A stretch of DNA of 47,221 nucleotides from Acidimicrobiia bacterium (GCA_022822905.1 JAJDYE010000028.1:1-47221), one strand, 5' to 3'. Positions 26,625 to 36,372 are shown, numbered from the stretch's first letter. A program made the numbers and translations. The notes: generated from the letters alone by a model not told the origin.

Positions 26625-27781
26625 ACTGCCCCCTCGATGGAGGTGGCCTTGAACGGGCTCTGGTCGAGCTCGCGCACCCGGAACAAGTAGCGGACGATGG
26701 CGTCAGCGGCCACGAACAACAGCACCATGGCCTGGATTATCCTCACCACGTCGATGGACACGTCGGCCTCCTGCTGCATCAGCGGCGCTCCCGACAGCAT
26801 CGATCCCCACAGCAGGGCGGCAGCGATGATGGCTACCGGGTTGGTGCGGGCCAAGAGCGCAATGGCGATGCCGTCGAAGCCCATCAGGAAGAAGGTGCCC
26901 GGCTGGAAGAACCCGTTGGTGCCCGAGATCTCCGAGGCTGCGGCCAAGCCAGCGAAGGCCCCGGACGCGGCCATCGAGGCCACGATCACCCGGTTTACGT
27001 TGATGCCGGCGTAGTGGGAGGCGTGGGGGTTCAATCCAACGGTGCCCACCTCGAAACCGAACGTGGTGCGCTTGAGCACGAAAGCCACCACGAAACAGAT
27101 CCCGACCAGGGCGAACAGCCCGACGTGGAGAACGGGCTGGCTGTCCACTAGTTCGGGCAGCACCGCGGTATCGGAGATGGAATCGGTGCGGGGAACTGTG
27201 CTCTCGGTGTCTCGCAGCACCACCGGATCGCGGGAGTTCACCATCCAGCGGACCCCGAACAGCACCAAGGAGTTGAGCATGATGGTGCTGATCACCTCGT
27301 GGGCGCCGGTCTTGGTTCGCAGCACGCCGGGAATCCCGCCCCAGATGGCGCCCCCCATCGTGCCGGCGATGAGGATCAGCGGGATGGCCACGATGCCGGG
27401 CAAGTCCGACATCCACGACAGCGCGCCCACGTAGGCCGCAGTGATGCCACCGGCCAGGAGCTGTCCCTCGGCGCCGATGTTGAACAGCCCGGCCCGGAAG
27501 GCGAAGGCCAAGGCCAGCGCCGATCCGATGAAGGGCACCGACCGGGCTACCGACCCCGCGATCTCGTCGCCCCCGCCCACCATGCCCCGCAGCAGCGCCC
27601 AGTAGGCGGTGAAGGGGTTCACCCCGATGATGGAGATCAACACGCCGCCGACCACAAACGACAACAAGATGGCGTAGAGCGATACGTACAGCGGCTGCAA
27701 TCGCCACGCCTCGGTGAGCACGCGGTGGATTTGGCTGGCCGCCCGCCCAATCCCGGCATTGGCGTTTCGGGCCCCGTTCAC
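26621..27781 (-). CDS. Nucleoside ABC transporter permease (NupP-like)
   Basis: Second membrane subunit of the nucleoside importer. About nine hydrophobic segments; typical motifs are GLFNIGAEGQLLAGG, HEVISTIMLNSLVLFG and the coupling loop VGLNPHASHYAGINV. Length is 386 aa. Its GTG start (27779-27781) sits inside a 19-bp sequence that also spans the stop of the upstream ATPase gene, so the two junctions are duplicates of each other. Confidence 0.92.
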   Translation of the reverse strand: MNGARNANAGIGRAASQIHRVLTEAWRLQPLYVSLYAILLSFVVGGVLISIIGVNPFTAYWALLRGMVGGGDEIAGSVARSVPFIGSALALAFAFRAGLFNIGAEGQLLAGGITAAYVGALSWMSDLPGIVAIPLILIAGTMGGAIWGGIPGVLRTKTGAHEVISTIMLNSLVLFGVRWMVNSRDPVVLRDTESTVPRTDSISDTAVLPELVDSQPVLHVGLFALVGICFVVAFVLKRTTFGFEVGTVGLNPHASHYAGINVNRVIVASMAASGAFAGLAAASEISGTNGFFQPGTFFLMGFDGIAIALLARTNPVAIIAAALLWGSMLSGAPLMQQEADVSIDVVRIIQAMVLLFVAADAIVRYLFRVRELDQSPFKATSIEGAV

Positions 27782-27828
27782 CGCTGGCCTCCAGCGCTCA
27801 GGCTGCCTACCCCGTTCACCGCTGGCCT
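27772..27828. repeat. 19-bp direct repeat at the ATPase/permease junction
   Basis: The 19-mer ccccgttcaccgctggcct occurs at 27772-27790 and 27810-27828, offset 38 bp. On the minus strand the 27810 copy contains the TGA stop of the ATPase gene, and the 27772 copy contains the GTG start of the permease gene, each within GGTGA. The ancestral junction was probably a GTGA overlap that has been duplicated and pulled apart. Confidence 0.9.
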
Positions 27829-29360
27829 TCCGATGAGCCCGTGGCCATGAGCAGGCCGAGTTCTTCCCGGGTGGCGTCGGCGGCGTTTACCGTTCCGGCC
27901 AGTCGGCCCCGATAGAGCACGCCAATCCGATCCGACAGCGACAAGATCTCGTCCAATTCGGCCGACACCAAAAGCACCGCCACTCCTCGGTCGCGCAGCT
28001 CGATGATCTTGCGATGGATGAACTCGATCGAGCCCACATCGAGGCCTCGGGTGGGCTGGGCCACCACTAGGGCCTTGAGGTCGCCGGTCAGCTCTCGGGC
28101 CACGATCACCTTCTGCTGGTTGCCGCCCGACAGCGTGTCGATGACGGCGTCGACCCCGGGGGTGCGGACGTCGAATTGCTCGACCAACTCTTGGGCTTCG
28201 GCGTTGATGGCCCCGGTGTTGCGCACCCCACGCTGGGAGAACTTGCGGTGGTGGTAGCGGTTGAGCACCAGGTTGTCGGCGATGGTGTATTGGGCCACCA
28301 CTCCGTGCTTGCTGCGGTTCTCGGGCACGTGGGCCACGCCCAGCTCGTTGATCTTGCGGGGACTCCAGTCGGTGGTTTCCTGGCCGAGCATCTCCACCCG
28401 CCCCCCGGCGGTCGGCCGCATCCCGCAGATCGCCTCCACCAACTCCCGCTGGCCATTGCCCTCCACGCCGGCGATTCCAAAGATCTCACCGGCTCTCACT
28501 TCCACGTCGAAGCCGGTGACCGTTTCCACTCCCCGGTCGTCGGCAACCCGCAGGTCTTGGGTCCGGAGAACTGGTGCCCCTGGATCAGCCTCGGCCTTGT
28601 CCACTCGGAAGACCACGTCGCGGCCCACCATCAAGTTGGCCAGAGACTGCTGGGTGGCGCCTTCGGCCGTGGCGGTTCCCACCACCTGTCCAGCTCGCAG
28701 CACCGTGATGCGGTCGGCCACAGCCAGCACCTCGCGCAGCTTGTGAGTGATGAAGATGATCGACTTGCCCTGGCCGGTGAGGCTCTCCACCACCCCGAAG
28801 AAGTCGTCCACCTCGCCGGGGGTCAGCACTGCGGTGGGCTCGTCGAGAATCAAGATGTCGGCATCGCGGAACAGCGCCTTGACCAGCTCCACCCGCTGCT
28901 GTTCCCCCACCGACAAGTCGCCCACGGTGGCGTCCGGATCCACGGCCAGCCCGTAGCGATCAGCCAGGCTGTCGATCTGGCGGCGGGCTGAGTCCAGATC
29001 CAGGAACGCCCCTTTGGTGACCTCGTTGCCCAAGATGATGTTCTCGGCCACCGTGAACACCGGTATGAGCTGGAAGTGCTGGTGGACCATGCCGATGCCC
29101 CGGGCGATGGCATCACCTGAGTCTTCGAAATGCACCTCTTCGCCCCGCACCTTGATGGTGCCCCGGTCGGGTCGGTACAGCCCGAACACCATGTTCACCA
29201 GGGTGCTCTTGCCCGCGCCGTTCTCTCCCAGCAGGCAATGGATCTCGCCCTGGCTGAGGGTGAGGCTCACGTCGTCGTTGGCCACCACCCCTGGGAAGGC
29301 CTTGGTGATTCCCTCAACCTCCAGCACCGGACGTGCCGCGCCCCCGCTTGCCTGAGCCAT
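27816..29360 (-). CDS. Nucleoside ABC transporter, double ATP-binding protein (NupO-like)
   Basis: Cytoplasmic ATPase with two fused nucleotide-binding domains, as in sugar and BMP importers. Domain 1 (about 10-245) is complete: GENGAGKS, LSVGEQQRVELVKAL, ILILDEPTAVL and ITHK. Domain 2 (about 260-505) has a degenerate Walker A (GVEGNGQRE) but keeps the signature LSGGNQQKV. Length is 514 aa. In related operons the BMP lipoprotein gene lies directly upstream; here it is about 8.7 kb away, beyond the inserted island. TAGCCT 9 nt before the ATG may be its own promoter. Confidence 0.94.
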   Translation of the reverse strand: MAQASGGAARPVLEVEGITKAFPGVVANDDVSLTLSQGEIHCLLGENGAGKSTLVNMVFGLYRPDRGTIKVRGEEVHFEDSGDAIARGIGMVHQHFQLIPVFTVAENIILGNEVTKGAFLDLDSARRQIDSLADRYGLAVDPDATVGDLSVGEQQRVELVKALFRDADILILDEPTAVLTPGEVDDFFGVVESLTGQGKSIIFITHKLREVLAVADRITVLRAGQVVGTATAEGATQQSLANLMVGRDVVFRVDKAEADPGAPVLRTQDLRVADDRGVETVTGFDVEVRAGEIFGIAGVEGNGQRELVEAICGMRPTAGGRVEMLGQETTDWSPRKINELGVAHVPENRSKHGVVAQYTIADNLVLNRYHHRKFSQRGVRNTGAINAEAQELVEQFDVRTPGVDAVIDTLSGGNQQKVIVARELTGDLKALVVAQPTRGLDVGSIEFIHRKIIELRDRGVAVLLVSAELDEILSLSDRIGVLYRGRLAGTVNAADATREELGLLMATGSSEGQR

Positions 29361-29369
29361 GCGCAGCCC

Positions 29370-29375
29370 AGGCTA
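29370..29375 (-). promoter_or_regulatory. Candidate -10 box of the importer operon
   Basis: TAGCCT on the minus strand lies 9 nt before the ATPase ATG, between it and the left terminator repeat. If real, the importer and nucleoside-catabolism genes keep a promoter despite the island. Confidence 0.3.
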
Positions 29376-29387
29376 CGCCATACAACC

Positions 29388-29431
29388 GAAGCGGCTCGCG
29401 AAAAGCGGCGGCCGAGACTTGCCCAGCCGCC
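29388..29431 (-). terminator. Left island-flanking repeat with terminator hairpin
   Basis: 44 bp matching 37997-38040 at 40 positions. On the minus strand it forms GGCGGC, a 13-nt loop, GCCGCC, then GCTTTT. It lies downstream of the methyltransferase gene and would end its transcript before the importer operon. The stem is 6 bp against 12 bp in the right copy. Confidence 0.7.
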
Positions 29432-29549
29432 TCGCTCCTACAAGTGGTCGTTGTCGGCAAAATGGAGCAGAACACCGCTGGTGGGGAGGTGCTGCGATCC
29501 TATCCGATCTATCACGCCGTTCTCATGAGCGCCATGCTTACAGCTGCGG

Positions 29550-31199
29550 TCAGTGGATGCTGGCGGATTCGTGTGTGGCGAGGTCGATGACATCAAAGAG
29601 CGACGGCGCATTGTGAACCTCGCCCCACTGCTCCAAGAGTTGGTCGGCTACTCGGGCAATCGCCATGGCATGTAAGTGCTGACCGACCTTGTTGAGAGCG
29701 GCCTTCGCGTCTCTTTCGACTCCGGCACGGTTTTGGCGAAGAATGGCAGCGAGGTCAATGCGCTGCAGCAGCTTCTTCGTCACGGGCCGCTTGGCGTCAG
29801 CAAACATCAGTGACTTGACGAGGAGAGTTGCGGCTTCACTCGTCATCACACTGAGAAGGATGGCTGCTTCGGCCGCGGTCTCGCAGGGTAGGAAATACGA
29901 CGTGTCGTCGAATAGGACGGGTAAGCCCTCGCTTGGACCTACGAGCTGGTACCTAGGGGCCTTGTGGAGGCCTGAGACCGCGACCTTCCAAGGTGCGAAT
30001 GTGTAAGGCCCGATGCCGAACATTGAGAAAGCCGCTCGGTTTCGGTAGATCGATGACTTTCGGGCTGCGAACCGTTCAGCGTGGGTCTGCAAGTAGGTCC
30101 AGAGTTTGGGTGCTGTGTGTCGGAGGCTCCTCGTTTCATCTGCCAGCGACCGCTGAGTCACGATCACGTAGCGTTCTGGAGGCCGACCCTTGTTTACATC
30201 TGAGCCCTTGAGGAGTGGGTACACCCAATCGTCTTCGACCTCTACGGTCTCGCCAAGAGCGTTGTGCAGCTTGCCGCCATCGTCTGCGCGGAGCTCCATT
30301 ACAGCTGCCAAGTCGTGCTTGACGCCTTGTCGCCACTCGACTGGCGACGAACCGTCATATTGCCGAGATGCCGCGTGTGCATCCACATCCGCAACAAGAG
30401 CACCTTCGACCAATCCCATGGTGCTCGTCGGACAGCTTGCATCTAGTGAATCAAAGACTTGGCACTGGTAGTTGTTACTAGCACCATCGAGCCGAACAGC
30501 GAAGAGACAGGCATCGACTGCTACCCCGAACGACTTCTTTGCGTCGATGCGCCACAAGAATGAATCAGCCACGTTTAGGTCCAGGTGGGCTGCCAGCGTG
30601 AGAACCCGGCGCGCGACGGAGGTTTTGCAAAGAAGCGCGATCGTCGGCTTCTCTCGACACAACTCCGTAAGTAGCCGCATCCAGATGTACTCGGCGACAT
30701 CAAAGTTCGATTCACCCGTAAGCGCATCGATCCCCCGTACGGAACGCAGATTCGTGCGGTCGGGAATTTGGACTGAGTCCATCGCGCCGAGCTCAGACAG
30801 CGTGACCCACGGCGGATTCCCGAGGACCAGCAGTGGCCCATCCATCTCCCACTGGAGCTTGCCCAAGTCGTGCCGGAACATGTCGCCCACCTCGACTCTC
30901 CACGTAACGTTCTTGGTGGTCGAGCAGTTGAGGAGACGCCGCGCGACATCGGCATGGGTAGGTTGTATCTCTACTCCTACCATTTCGATAGACGGCTCGA
31001 GGACCGAGGCCGCAGCGAGCATGAAGCTCCCCTCACCGCATGTCGGTTCCAGTACCCGGCGCGTTCCCCGCTGGATCGTCGCCAAGACTCGCGTGCATTC
31101 CACTGCGAGCTCCTGGGGCGTCTGGAAGTCGCCGAGTTCCTTACGAGATGAGGTCTTGGACACCTTCGACCCCTCCTGCGTTTGTGATTGCGTGGCCAT
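29550..31199 (-). CDS. N6-adenine DNA methyltransferase of a type II restriction-modification system
   Basis: Class I SAM-dependent methyltransferase that would methylate adenine in the recognition site of the adjacent endonuclease. SAM-binding motif I is LEPTCGEGSFMLA, the acidic motif II VGVEIQPTH, and catalytic motif IV NPPWV, typical of amino-methyltransferases. The layout (N-terminal catalytic domain, about 300-residue C-terminal region presumably for target recognition) fits the gamma class with DFQTPQELA near the start. ATG 31199 (549 aa) is preferred; an in-frame ATG at 31223 adds eight residues. It overlaps the endonuclease gene by about 59 bp, so the two are co-transcribed. Confidence 0.9.
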   Translation of the reverse strand: MATQSQTQEGSKVSKTSSRKELGDFQTPQELAVECTRVLATIQRGTRRVLEPTCGEGSFMLAAASVLEPSIEMVGVEIQPTHADVARRLLNCSTTKNVTWRVEVGDMFRHDLGKLQWEMDGPLLVLGNPPWVTLSELGAMDSVQIPDRTNLRSVRGIDALTGESNFDVAEYIWMRLLTELCREKPTIALLCKTSVARRVLTLAAHLDLNVADSFLWRIDAKKSFGVAVDACLFAVRLDGASNNYQCQVFDSLDASCPTSTMGLVEGALVADVDAHAASRQYDGSSPVEWRQGVKHDLAAVMELRADDGGKLHNALGETVEVEDDWVYPLLKGSDVNKGRPPERYVIVTQRSLADETRSLRHTAPKLWTYLQTHAERFAARKSSIYRNRAAFSMFGIGPYTFAPWKVAVSGLHKAPRYQLVGPSEGLPVLFDDTSYFLPCETAAEAAILLSVMTSEAATLLVKSLMFADAKRPVTKKLLQRIDLAAILRQNRAGVERDAKAALNKVGQHLHAMAIARVADQLLEQWGEVHNAPSLFDVIDLATHESASIH

Positions 31200-31797
31200 A
31201 CTGAAGCCGCCACTGAAGGGCATTGCTGATCGTGATGTAGCCCTGCGTCGGGGGTTCGCCGAGAACTCTTTCGGCCAAAGCAGCGCGACCGATTTCGTCT
31301 AGCGGCAGATTTCGGTCCTCCATGAAGGCAACGAGGTCGTCCACATTCCCGCCGCGGTCGAGGATCCCAAGGATCCCTGTCGTCGTCTGGTAGTCGCCGG
31401 TCCTCAATCGGTCGATGAACAGTGCGTGGCGAACATCGATTGCCGCAGATTGGGTCTCGTGGGTGTCGGTCTTTTCGTATACAAACACGAGCAGGTGGTA
31501 GCCCAGCCCGAAGATCTTTTGCGAGGCGTCGCGAAACGGGCACGATGACTGCGGTTGTCTGAGAAATGTTGCCTTGAGATCAAGTTCTAGTTCCGGGAAG
31601 TCGATTCCGCGAGCTGCGTTTCCAGGCCTATATGCGTACCGCTCTGCGAGGAACTCGTTGAAGCTCTCTTCGACCCAGGTGCCCAGGGCCTTGCCGTCAG
31701 TCGTGCCGAATAGCTCGGGGATCGGCGTGCCGCGAAGCGACTCGGAGAACTCGACAGCCGCTGCCTTCAATCCATCAAGATCGAGTGAGCTTGACAT
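31141..31797 (-). CDS. Type II restriction endonuclease, PD-(D/E)xK type
   Basis: About 218 residues, encoded immediately upstream of and overlapping the methyltransferase. The probable active site is the segment GIDFPELELDLKAT, an acidic residue followed by a (D/E)xK triad (DLK), preceded by an N-terminal helix with Glu (WVEESFNEFLAERY). The following RQPQSSCPFRDASQKIFGLG and LLVFVYEKTD also look like a conserved enzyme core. The recognition sequence cannot be predicted. ATG 31797 directly follows an in-frame GTG at 31800. No controller gene is obvious. Confidence 0.82.
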   Translation of the reverse strand: MSSSLDLDGLKAAAVEFSESLRGTPIPELFGTTDGKALGTWVEESFNEFLAERYAYRPGNAARGIDFPELELDLKATFLRQPQSSCPFRDASQKIFGLGYHLLVFVYEKTDTHETQSAAIDVRHALFIDRLRTGDYQTTTGILGILDRGGNVDDLVAFMEDRNLPLDEIGRAALAERVLGEPPTQGYITISNALQWRLQYGHAITNAGGVEGVQDLIS

Positions 31798-32097
31798 CAC
31801 TGGAGGCTATGTCCCGTCGCGCACTGAGCCATGCCCCCATACTAGGAGCACCCTATGACAACCTCCAGACAACCAAACCCGAGGCTAGAGCCTGTTGTGA
31901 GTCACGCCGGGTTCTGTGGAGGCTCTGTTCCTTGAGAGGATGGAGTGGCGATCTTCAAGAGAGAAGTCCAACAGCAGAAGACAGCGAATCGCGAAGCCCC
32001 CCAGTAGTCTGAGCTCAAGGACTTTCAGTATCAGACCGGGATTCTGGACAACCTCGGACTGCTGTGTTGGATCTAAAGACGCCGAGGCGGATAGGCG
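31798..32097. other. Divergent intergenic region between restriction operon and large gene
   Basis: About 300 bp separate the restriction endonuclease start from the rightward gene at 32098, so it must hold both promoters; none stands out. A 26-codon frame, ATG 31855 to TGA 31935 on the plus strand, has AGGAG about 6 nt upstream, but its peptide (MTTSRQPNPRLEPVVSHAGF...) resembles nothing I know and may be chance. Confidence 0.4.
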
Positions 32098-35000
32098 ATG
32101 CAAGACGAGTTTGAACGTGCTGTGGGGATCGGGCGTGAAAATCAGGAGTTGATCGGTCTGGGCAAGGCCTGGTGCGCGCACATCCGCGCGGATCGCTCCG
32201 GCTGGGGTGTCGGCATTATCGAGGAGATGACCGGCCTACCAGTGACTGGCGGCAGGTTTGCGTGCGATTTCGCCAGATCGCCGGCGGGGGTCTCTGGAAT
32301 GCGGCTTGAGGTCTCTGCTTTGCAGTTCTATGAGGACAATTGTGTTGGGTGCCCGAACCATTCTCCGGGTGGGAGGATTCCGAATCTCAGAACTTGGGCT
32401 GAGAAGCTCATCGCCGACCGCTCTCAGCGTGAAGCTGCCGAGGCGGAAGCCGAGCGCTTAGCTGGCGATGAGCGCATACGTCGCGCGACCGAACGGACTC
32501 GCCTGGGGGCACGGCTCAGTGCTGCTAGCCAGGAGGCGATCGATGCGGTGAACAGGCTCGACGCCGATGCGTCGGACGGAACCGCTGCTGACTCCCTGCG
32601 AGACGCTGCTCAGCTAGCGCCCGATTCGTTCCCCGAGGCTGTCAGAGAGATGCTCTATGAGGACGCTTGGCTGCTTCGGCGGCCGGTGTTCTTGGAAGTC
32701 TTGATCACTCTCGACTCGCAAGACGATCCTCCGTCTTTGCACTCCTTGTGTGTTGACGCTGTTGTCAACGGCTGGGCGAGTGCAGACGGATTCCGCTATC
32801 TCAGCGAACAGGGTGTAGTTGATGACGTCACAGACGATTTCCTTAGTGCTGTGGTCTTCCACGCAGCCGACAAAGGGCCTCCTTGGTCCCGAGAACGGGG
32901 TGACAGCGCAGCGCTGCTTCACTATCACTCCCTAGTACCAGAAGCGGTGGAGGAAAAACTCTCGGCTTTGCTCCGGCGTGGAGAACCGTGGTTCAGAGCT
33001 GCCACGGGGAGTGCATGCCAGGCCTTGATTCCTGAGAGGCAGGATGTGGGAGAGCGGCTTCTTCCCGCCCTTTTGGACGGGCTTCGATTCCATGAGGACC
33101 CGACAGGCTCTTGCGCTCTTCGCCCCGGGACAAGGAGGTTCCAGTCGAAGTCGGCCGTGTCGCGCTCGACCTGGCATGTGATGCTCTGTCCGAGTCCTAC
33201 GATCCGCAGGATAATCTTAGCTTGGACGACTATCGGGTCAAGGCCGCAGGACTGCTGGGGGTCGCGGTCAGGTATTGCCCGGCGGCCTCTCTTTCGACAG
33301 ACCTTCTCTTGGGCCTGCTGTTGACATGGGTCGAACGGGAGCGTGGTCTCGACGAGTTCCAGCCTGAGGACCCGATGGCCGGATTGGAAAAGGCGGGAAG
33401 CCAGCTCTGGGTTAGGAGGATCATCAAGGACATTGGCGACTCAGCTATTGCGGCGGGGAGTCACGATCCAGCTGAGTTCCTGAGTGTGTGCGCCGATCTC
33501 TACAGCGGGAGCGGGTCTAGACCTGTTGTGCAGGCGGAAACCGTGCGGATGGCTGGCTTGGCGGCGAGTGGATCCCCTGAACATGTCAACGATGTGCTGC
33601 CGCTCATTTACACTGCGATGCTCAGCGCGTCGTTGGAAGTGCGTGTTTCTGGCATGAGGGCTGCCAGGGAAGTCGCCCGGGGTATTCCGCCAGAGAGCAT
33701 CCCGCCTCTTTTGGCTCAGGCTGTCGCCGCAGGTCTGCTGGACCCCTATCTGGCGGTGATTGCCGAAGCCGCGAAGGCAATACAACGTTTGCCTGATGAC
33801 CTGATCGACAGCAGGCAAACCATGAATCACCTCCTAAGGATCGCGACTGCTTATGCGGCGGACCGGGAACGGGATCAATTGGTGCGAGATGCTCTTGATG
33901 CTGCCTTGATCCTGGCGCAATCCGACCCCGAAGCCCTGCCTTCCGTGTCCAGGTCGGCGCTCCAGGCAATAGGCAAGATGCCCGCCCACAATGCCCGAGA
34001 GGCGCTTCTAGGGCATCTGGCATTGCGGGAGCAGGAAGAGTGGACAGACGTTGCGATCAACGCCCTGCGGCCAGACGACGACCCACAGTACGAGTCTTTT
34101 TCTTGGGATGGGAATGGAAGAGAAGGAGGGGAACTGCTCGCAGAACTCGCCCGCCGAAGCCTCGCACCCCACCAAATTGAGTCGCTTGCTGAAACCGCTG
34201 TTGAAGCAGGCCGCACCAACCATGCCCGATGTCTGCTTTCTGCAGACGCCCTTGCTGAACTCGGCCGCCCTGACCTCGGCGCTGAGGCATTCCGTGCCCG
34301 CCTCGACGAGATTCCCGACACGATAGAGAACCGATGGCAGCGAAGGTCAATCGGCCTTGTCCTTTTGCGCTTAGAACTGGAGGACGCAATCTCTCAGGAC
34401 GACCAGGAGCGGCAATCAGGGATTGTTGAGAGCGCAGCGAGCTTGCTCGGAGAAGACGAGTCACACGATCCCGTTTCCCCTTCACTCGCATCTGTGTTCT
34501 CTGGTGATTCCCTTGCCGGAGCCATGAGCGAAATCGCCAGAGGCTCTAGAAATTCCAGTGATGCCAGAATCCTCCGTGAGATTCAAGCCAGGGCCGCGCT
34601 CATCGACTCTTTGTACAAGATTTCGTCGGGGGAAGACGCAACCGGCGACGACCTCAAGATCGCCCTAGACGAACATGTGGAGTGTCTTGGGAGCGGTACC
34701 GATGGCGACGTTATCTTGGCTTTCAGGGAAGTCACCGAATCATTGGTGTTCGGTGTTCGCTGGATGAGGGCCTGTTGGGACGCCGAGAACGGAGCAGGCC
34801 AACTAGCGAGAGCTGCTCAACTCCGCGCCAATGCAGTAGTCCAACAAGCACAGGACGCATGGCCCCCCGATCTAGTGGCAGCCGCCGAAGAGCTGGCAAA
34901 CCTCGACGACGAGAACACCCCAAAACAGATGGCGGCACTGTTGCGTCGCGTTCCGCTGCCGCCCCGTTTCACAGACAAGCCTCGGCAACCAGCCCCTATC

Positions 35001-35981
35001 CGAGATGAGGACCAGCAGGCGCTTGTGCCCTCAGTCGCACTAATCGCCCGGCTCCACGGAGAACCGGTCATGCGGCCGACGGTCCTTCGCTCAAATGCCA
35101 TGCAACAGCTTCAAGTAGAGGCGCGTGTGGATGAATGGCCCAGCAACGCAGATGTGCTCGAAGTGGAGTTCATATCGGTGCATCCCAAAGACTTCCTATA
35201 CGTATCGAAGCTGGCCTTCACACCGGACCACCTGCACCAACACCTAGAGGTGCGGATTGCCGGAGAGAGACCATCAACCGACCCCCCGCTGAGATTGACC
35301 GCGTTGGCAAATTTTCGCTGCGCAGGAGAACGGGTAAAGGCCCGTGTCGTCGGGAACCTCACGCTGGAAGTGGCGACCTTTGATCCACAGACTGCGATGC
35401 CTCCCAATCAGCTGGCGGCGGCACGGCGACTTTTGGACATGATGGGAGAACTGCGGAATGGCTACCCGCAGCTGCCCGAGGAGGACATAAGCGACATCCG
35501 CCTCCTGTTCGAGGGGGTGCTCAGGTTCGCCCATCATGCGCTGGACAACCGGCTGGGCGCACAAGAAGACATCAACGAAGCATGGTTCCAACGGGAACTT
35601 ATGTCATTTCTCCGCGCCGACCGCTCTATCGGCGCCCGACTCGAACAACAAATCCGCCGGGCAGGCGGGAAGGCCGACCTAGTCCTCGGAAACACAGCCG
35701 CCGAACTGAAAATCGAGAAAAAGAAACCAATTTCGTTTGCCGAAGCGGAGACCCGGTTCGCCGCCCAGGCAGTTCAGTACGCCTCAGCGGGAGATGCGCC
35801 GATATCTCTTCTCATCGTCCTCGACGCGTCCACCAAACGTGCTCCCGCAGGGGTCATGGGAAACGAGATGGGGTGGGCCTACCCCGAAGTCGCCAGCGGA
35901 CCCGACCCGCTCATCCCGTCCGCTGTCGGCATCGTCATCATGCGAGCCGCGTACCCTACACCGAGCGACTACAGCCCATAG
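32098..35981 (+). pseudogene. Large helical protein with C-terminal PD-(D/E)xK nuclease motif, interrupted by a frameshift
   Basis: One gene in two frames. Frame 1 runs from ATG 32098 and makes sense to about 33100; beyond that it gives an Arg/Trp/Ser-rich tail typical of wrong-frame translation. The other frame has a TGA at 33093-33095 and then stays open to 35981. Adding one base in the C-run at 33099-33101 would join them as HEDPDRLLRSSPRDKEVPVE in a 1294-residue protein; a -1 slip at cgC-CCC-GGG (33123-33129) would also work. The N-terminal 110 residues have four cysteines (26, 56, 82, 85; the last two as NCVGCPN), a possible metal site. A charged helix and a long helical region with HEAT-like texture follow. 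The C-terminus has EAWFQRELMSFL, then GGKADLVLGNTAAELKIEKK (Asp near 35676, then ExK), a PD-(D/E)xK signature. A defence role is inferred from the nuclease and the neighbouring restriction system. Confidence 0.72.
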
Positions 35982-36259
35982 CAGAGTCGGAGCGAAATGC
36001 GCGTAGGCGTCAGCCGGACGACGTTGAGTACCCCAGGAGAAGCGGCAACTCAACGAGCTAGGCTGACCTGCCCGCAGCTTCTCGCACTCTGTCCCGTAGG
36101 TGGACATCAAGTCTGTCTAGGGGGATCTGGTGGTGCCCCATGGGCGCATCTAGACGGAGACAGGTATGGAGTGTGAACCCGTGCTGGCCTAGGCGCGCTA
36201 AACCTGGAAGGCCCGAGGGTGCCAGGTAGGTAGCGTTTGCGGCCGGAGGAGGGGATTCC
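35982..36259. other. Non-coding stretch upstream of a 15-codon ORF, possible intron relic
   Basis: No convincing gene here. The last 100 bases before 36260 are G-rich and could form stems (aggcgcgc, cccgagggtgcc, ggtaggtagcg). They recall the region before the start codon of some group II intron reverse transcriptases, but this is a weak impression from memory. Confidence 0.2.
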
Positions 36260-36307
36260 ATGAATGAGAACACGATCGGCCTTCAAGCGGGCGTCTACCC
36301 CTCGTGA
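36260..36307 (+). other. 15-codon ORF with strong Shine-Dalgarno, truncated leader
   Basis: ATG 36260 follows GGAGGAGGGG with ideal spacing, yet the frame stops after 15 codons (MNENTIGLQAGVYPS) at TGA 36305-36307. A ribosome site this strong before so short a frame suggests either a leader peptide or the start of a longer protein lost when the neighbouring IS-related DNA arrived. The remaining protein is not visible downstream. Confidence 0.35.
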
Positions 36308-36372
36308 GGGTCGGCGTTAACTGTGGGCGGGCTCCGGTGATCTTAGAGGCTGTTTTTGAATTGTCTGTCATT

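Noticed and set aside
33111..35981. The second frame of the large gene as an independent gene starting at TTG 33111
   Set aside because: There is no ribosome site, and the upstream frame turns to nonsense at exactly this point. A single frameshifted gene explains both.
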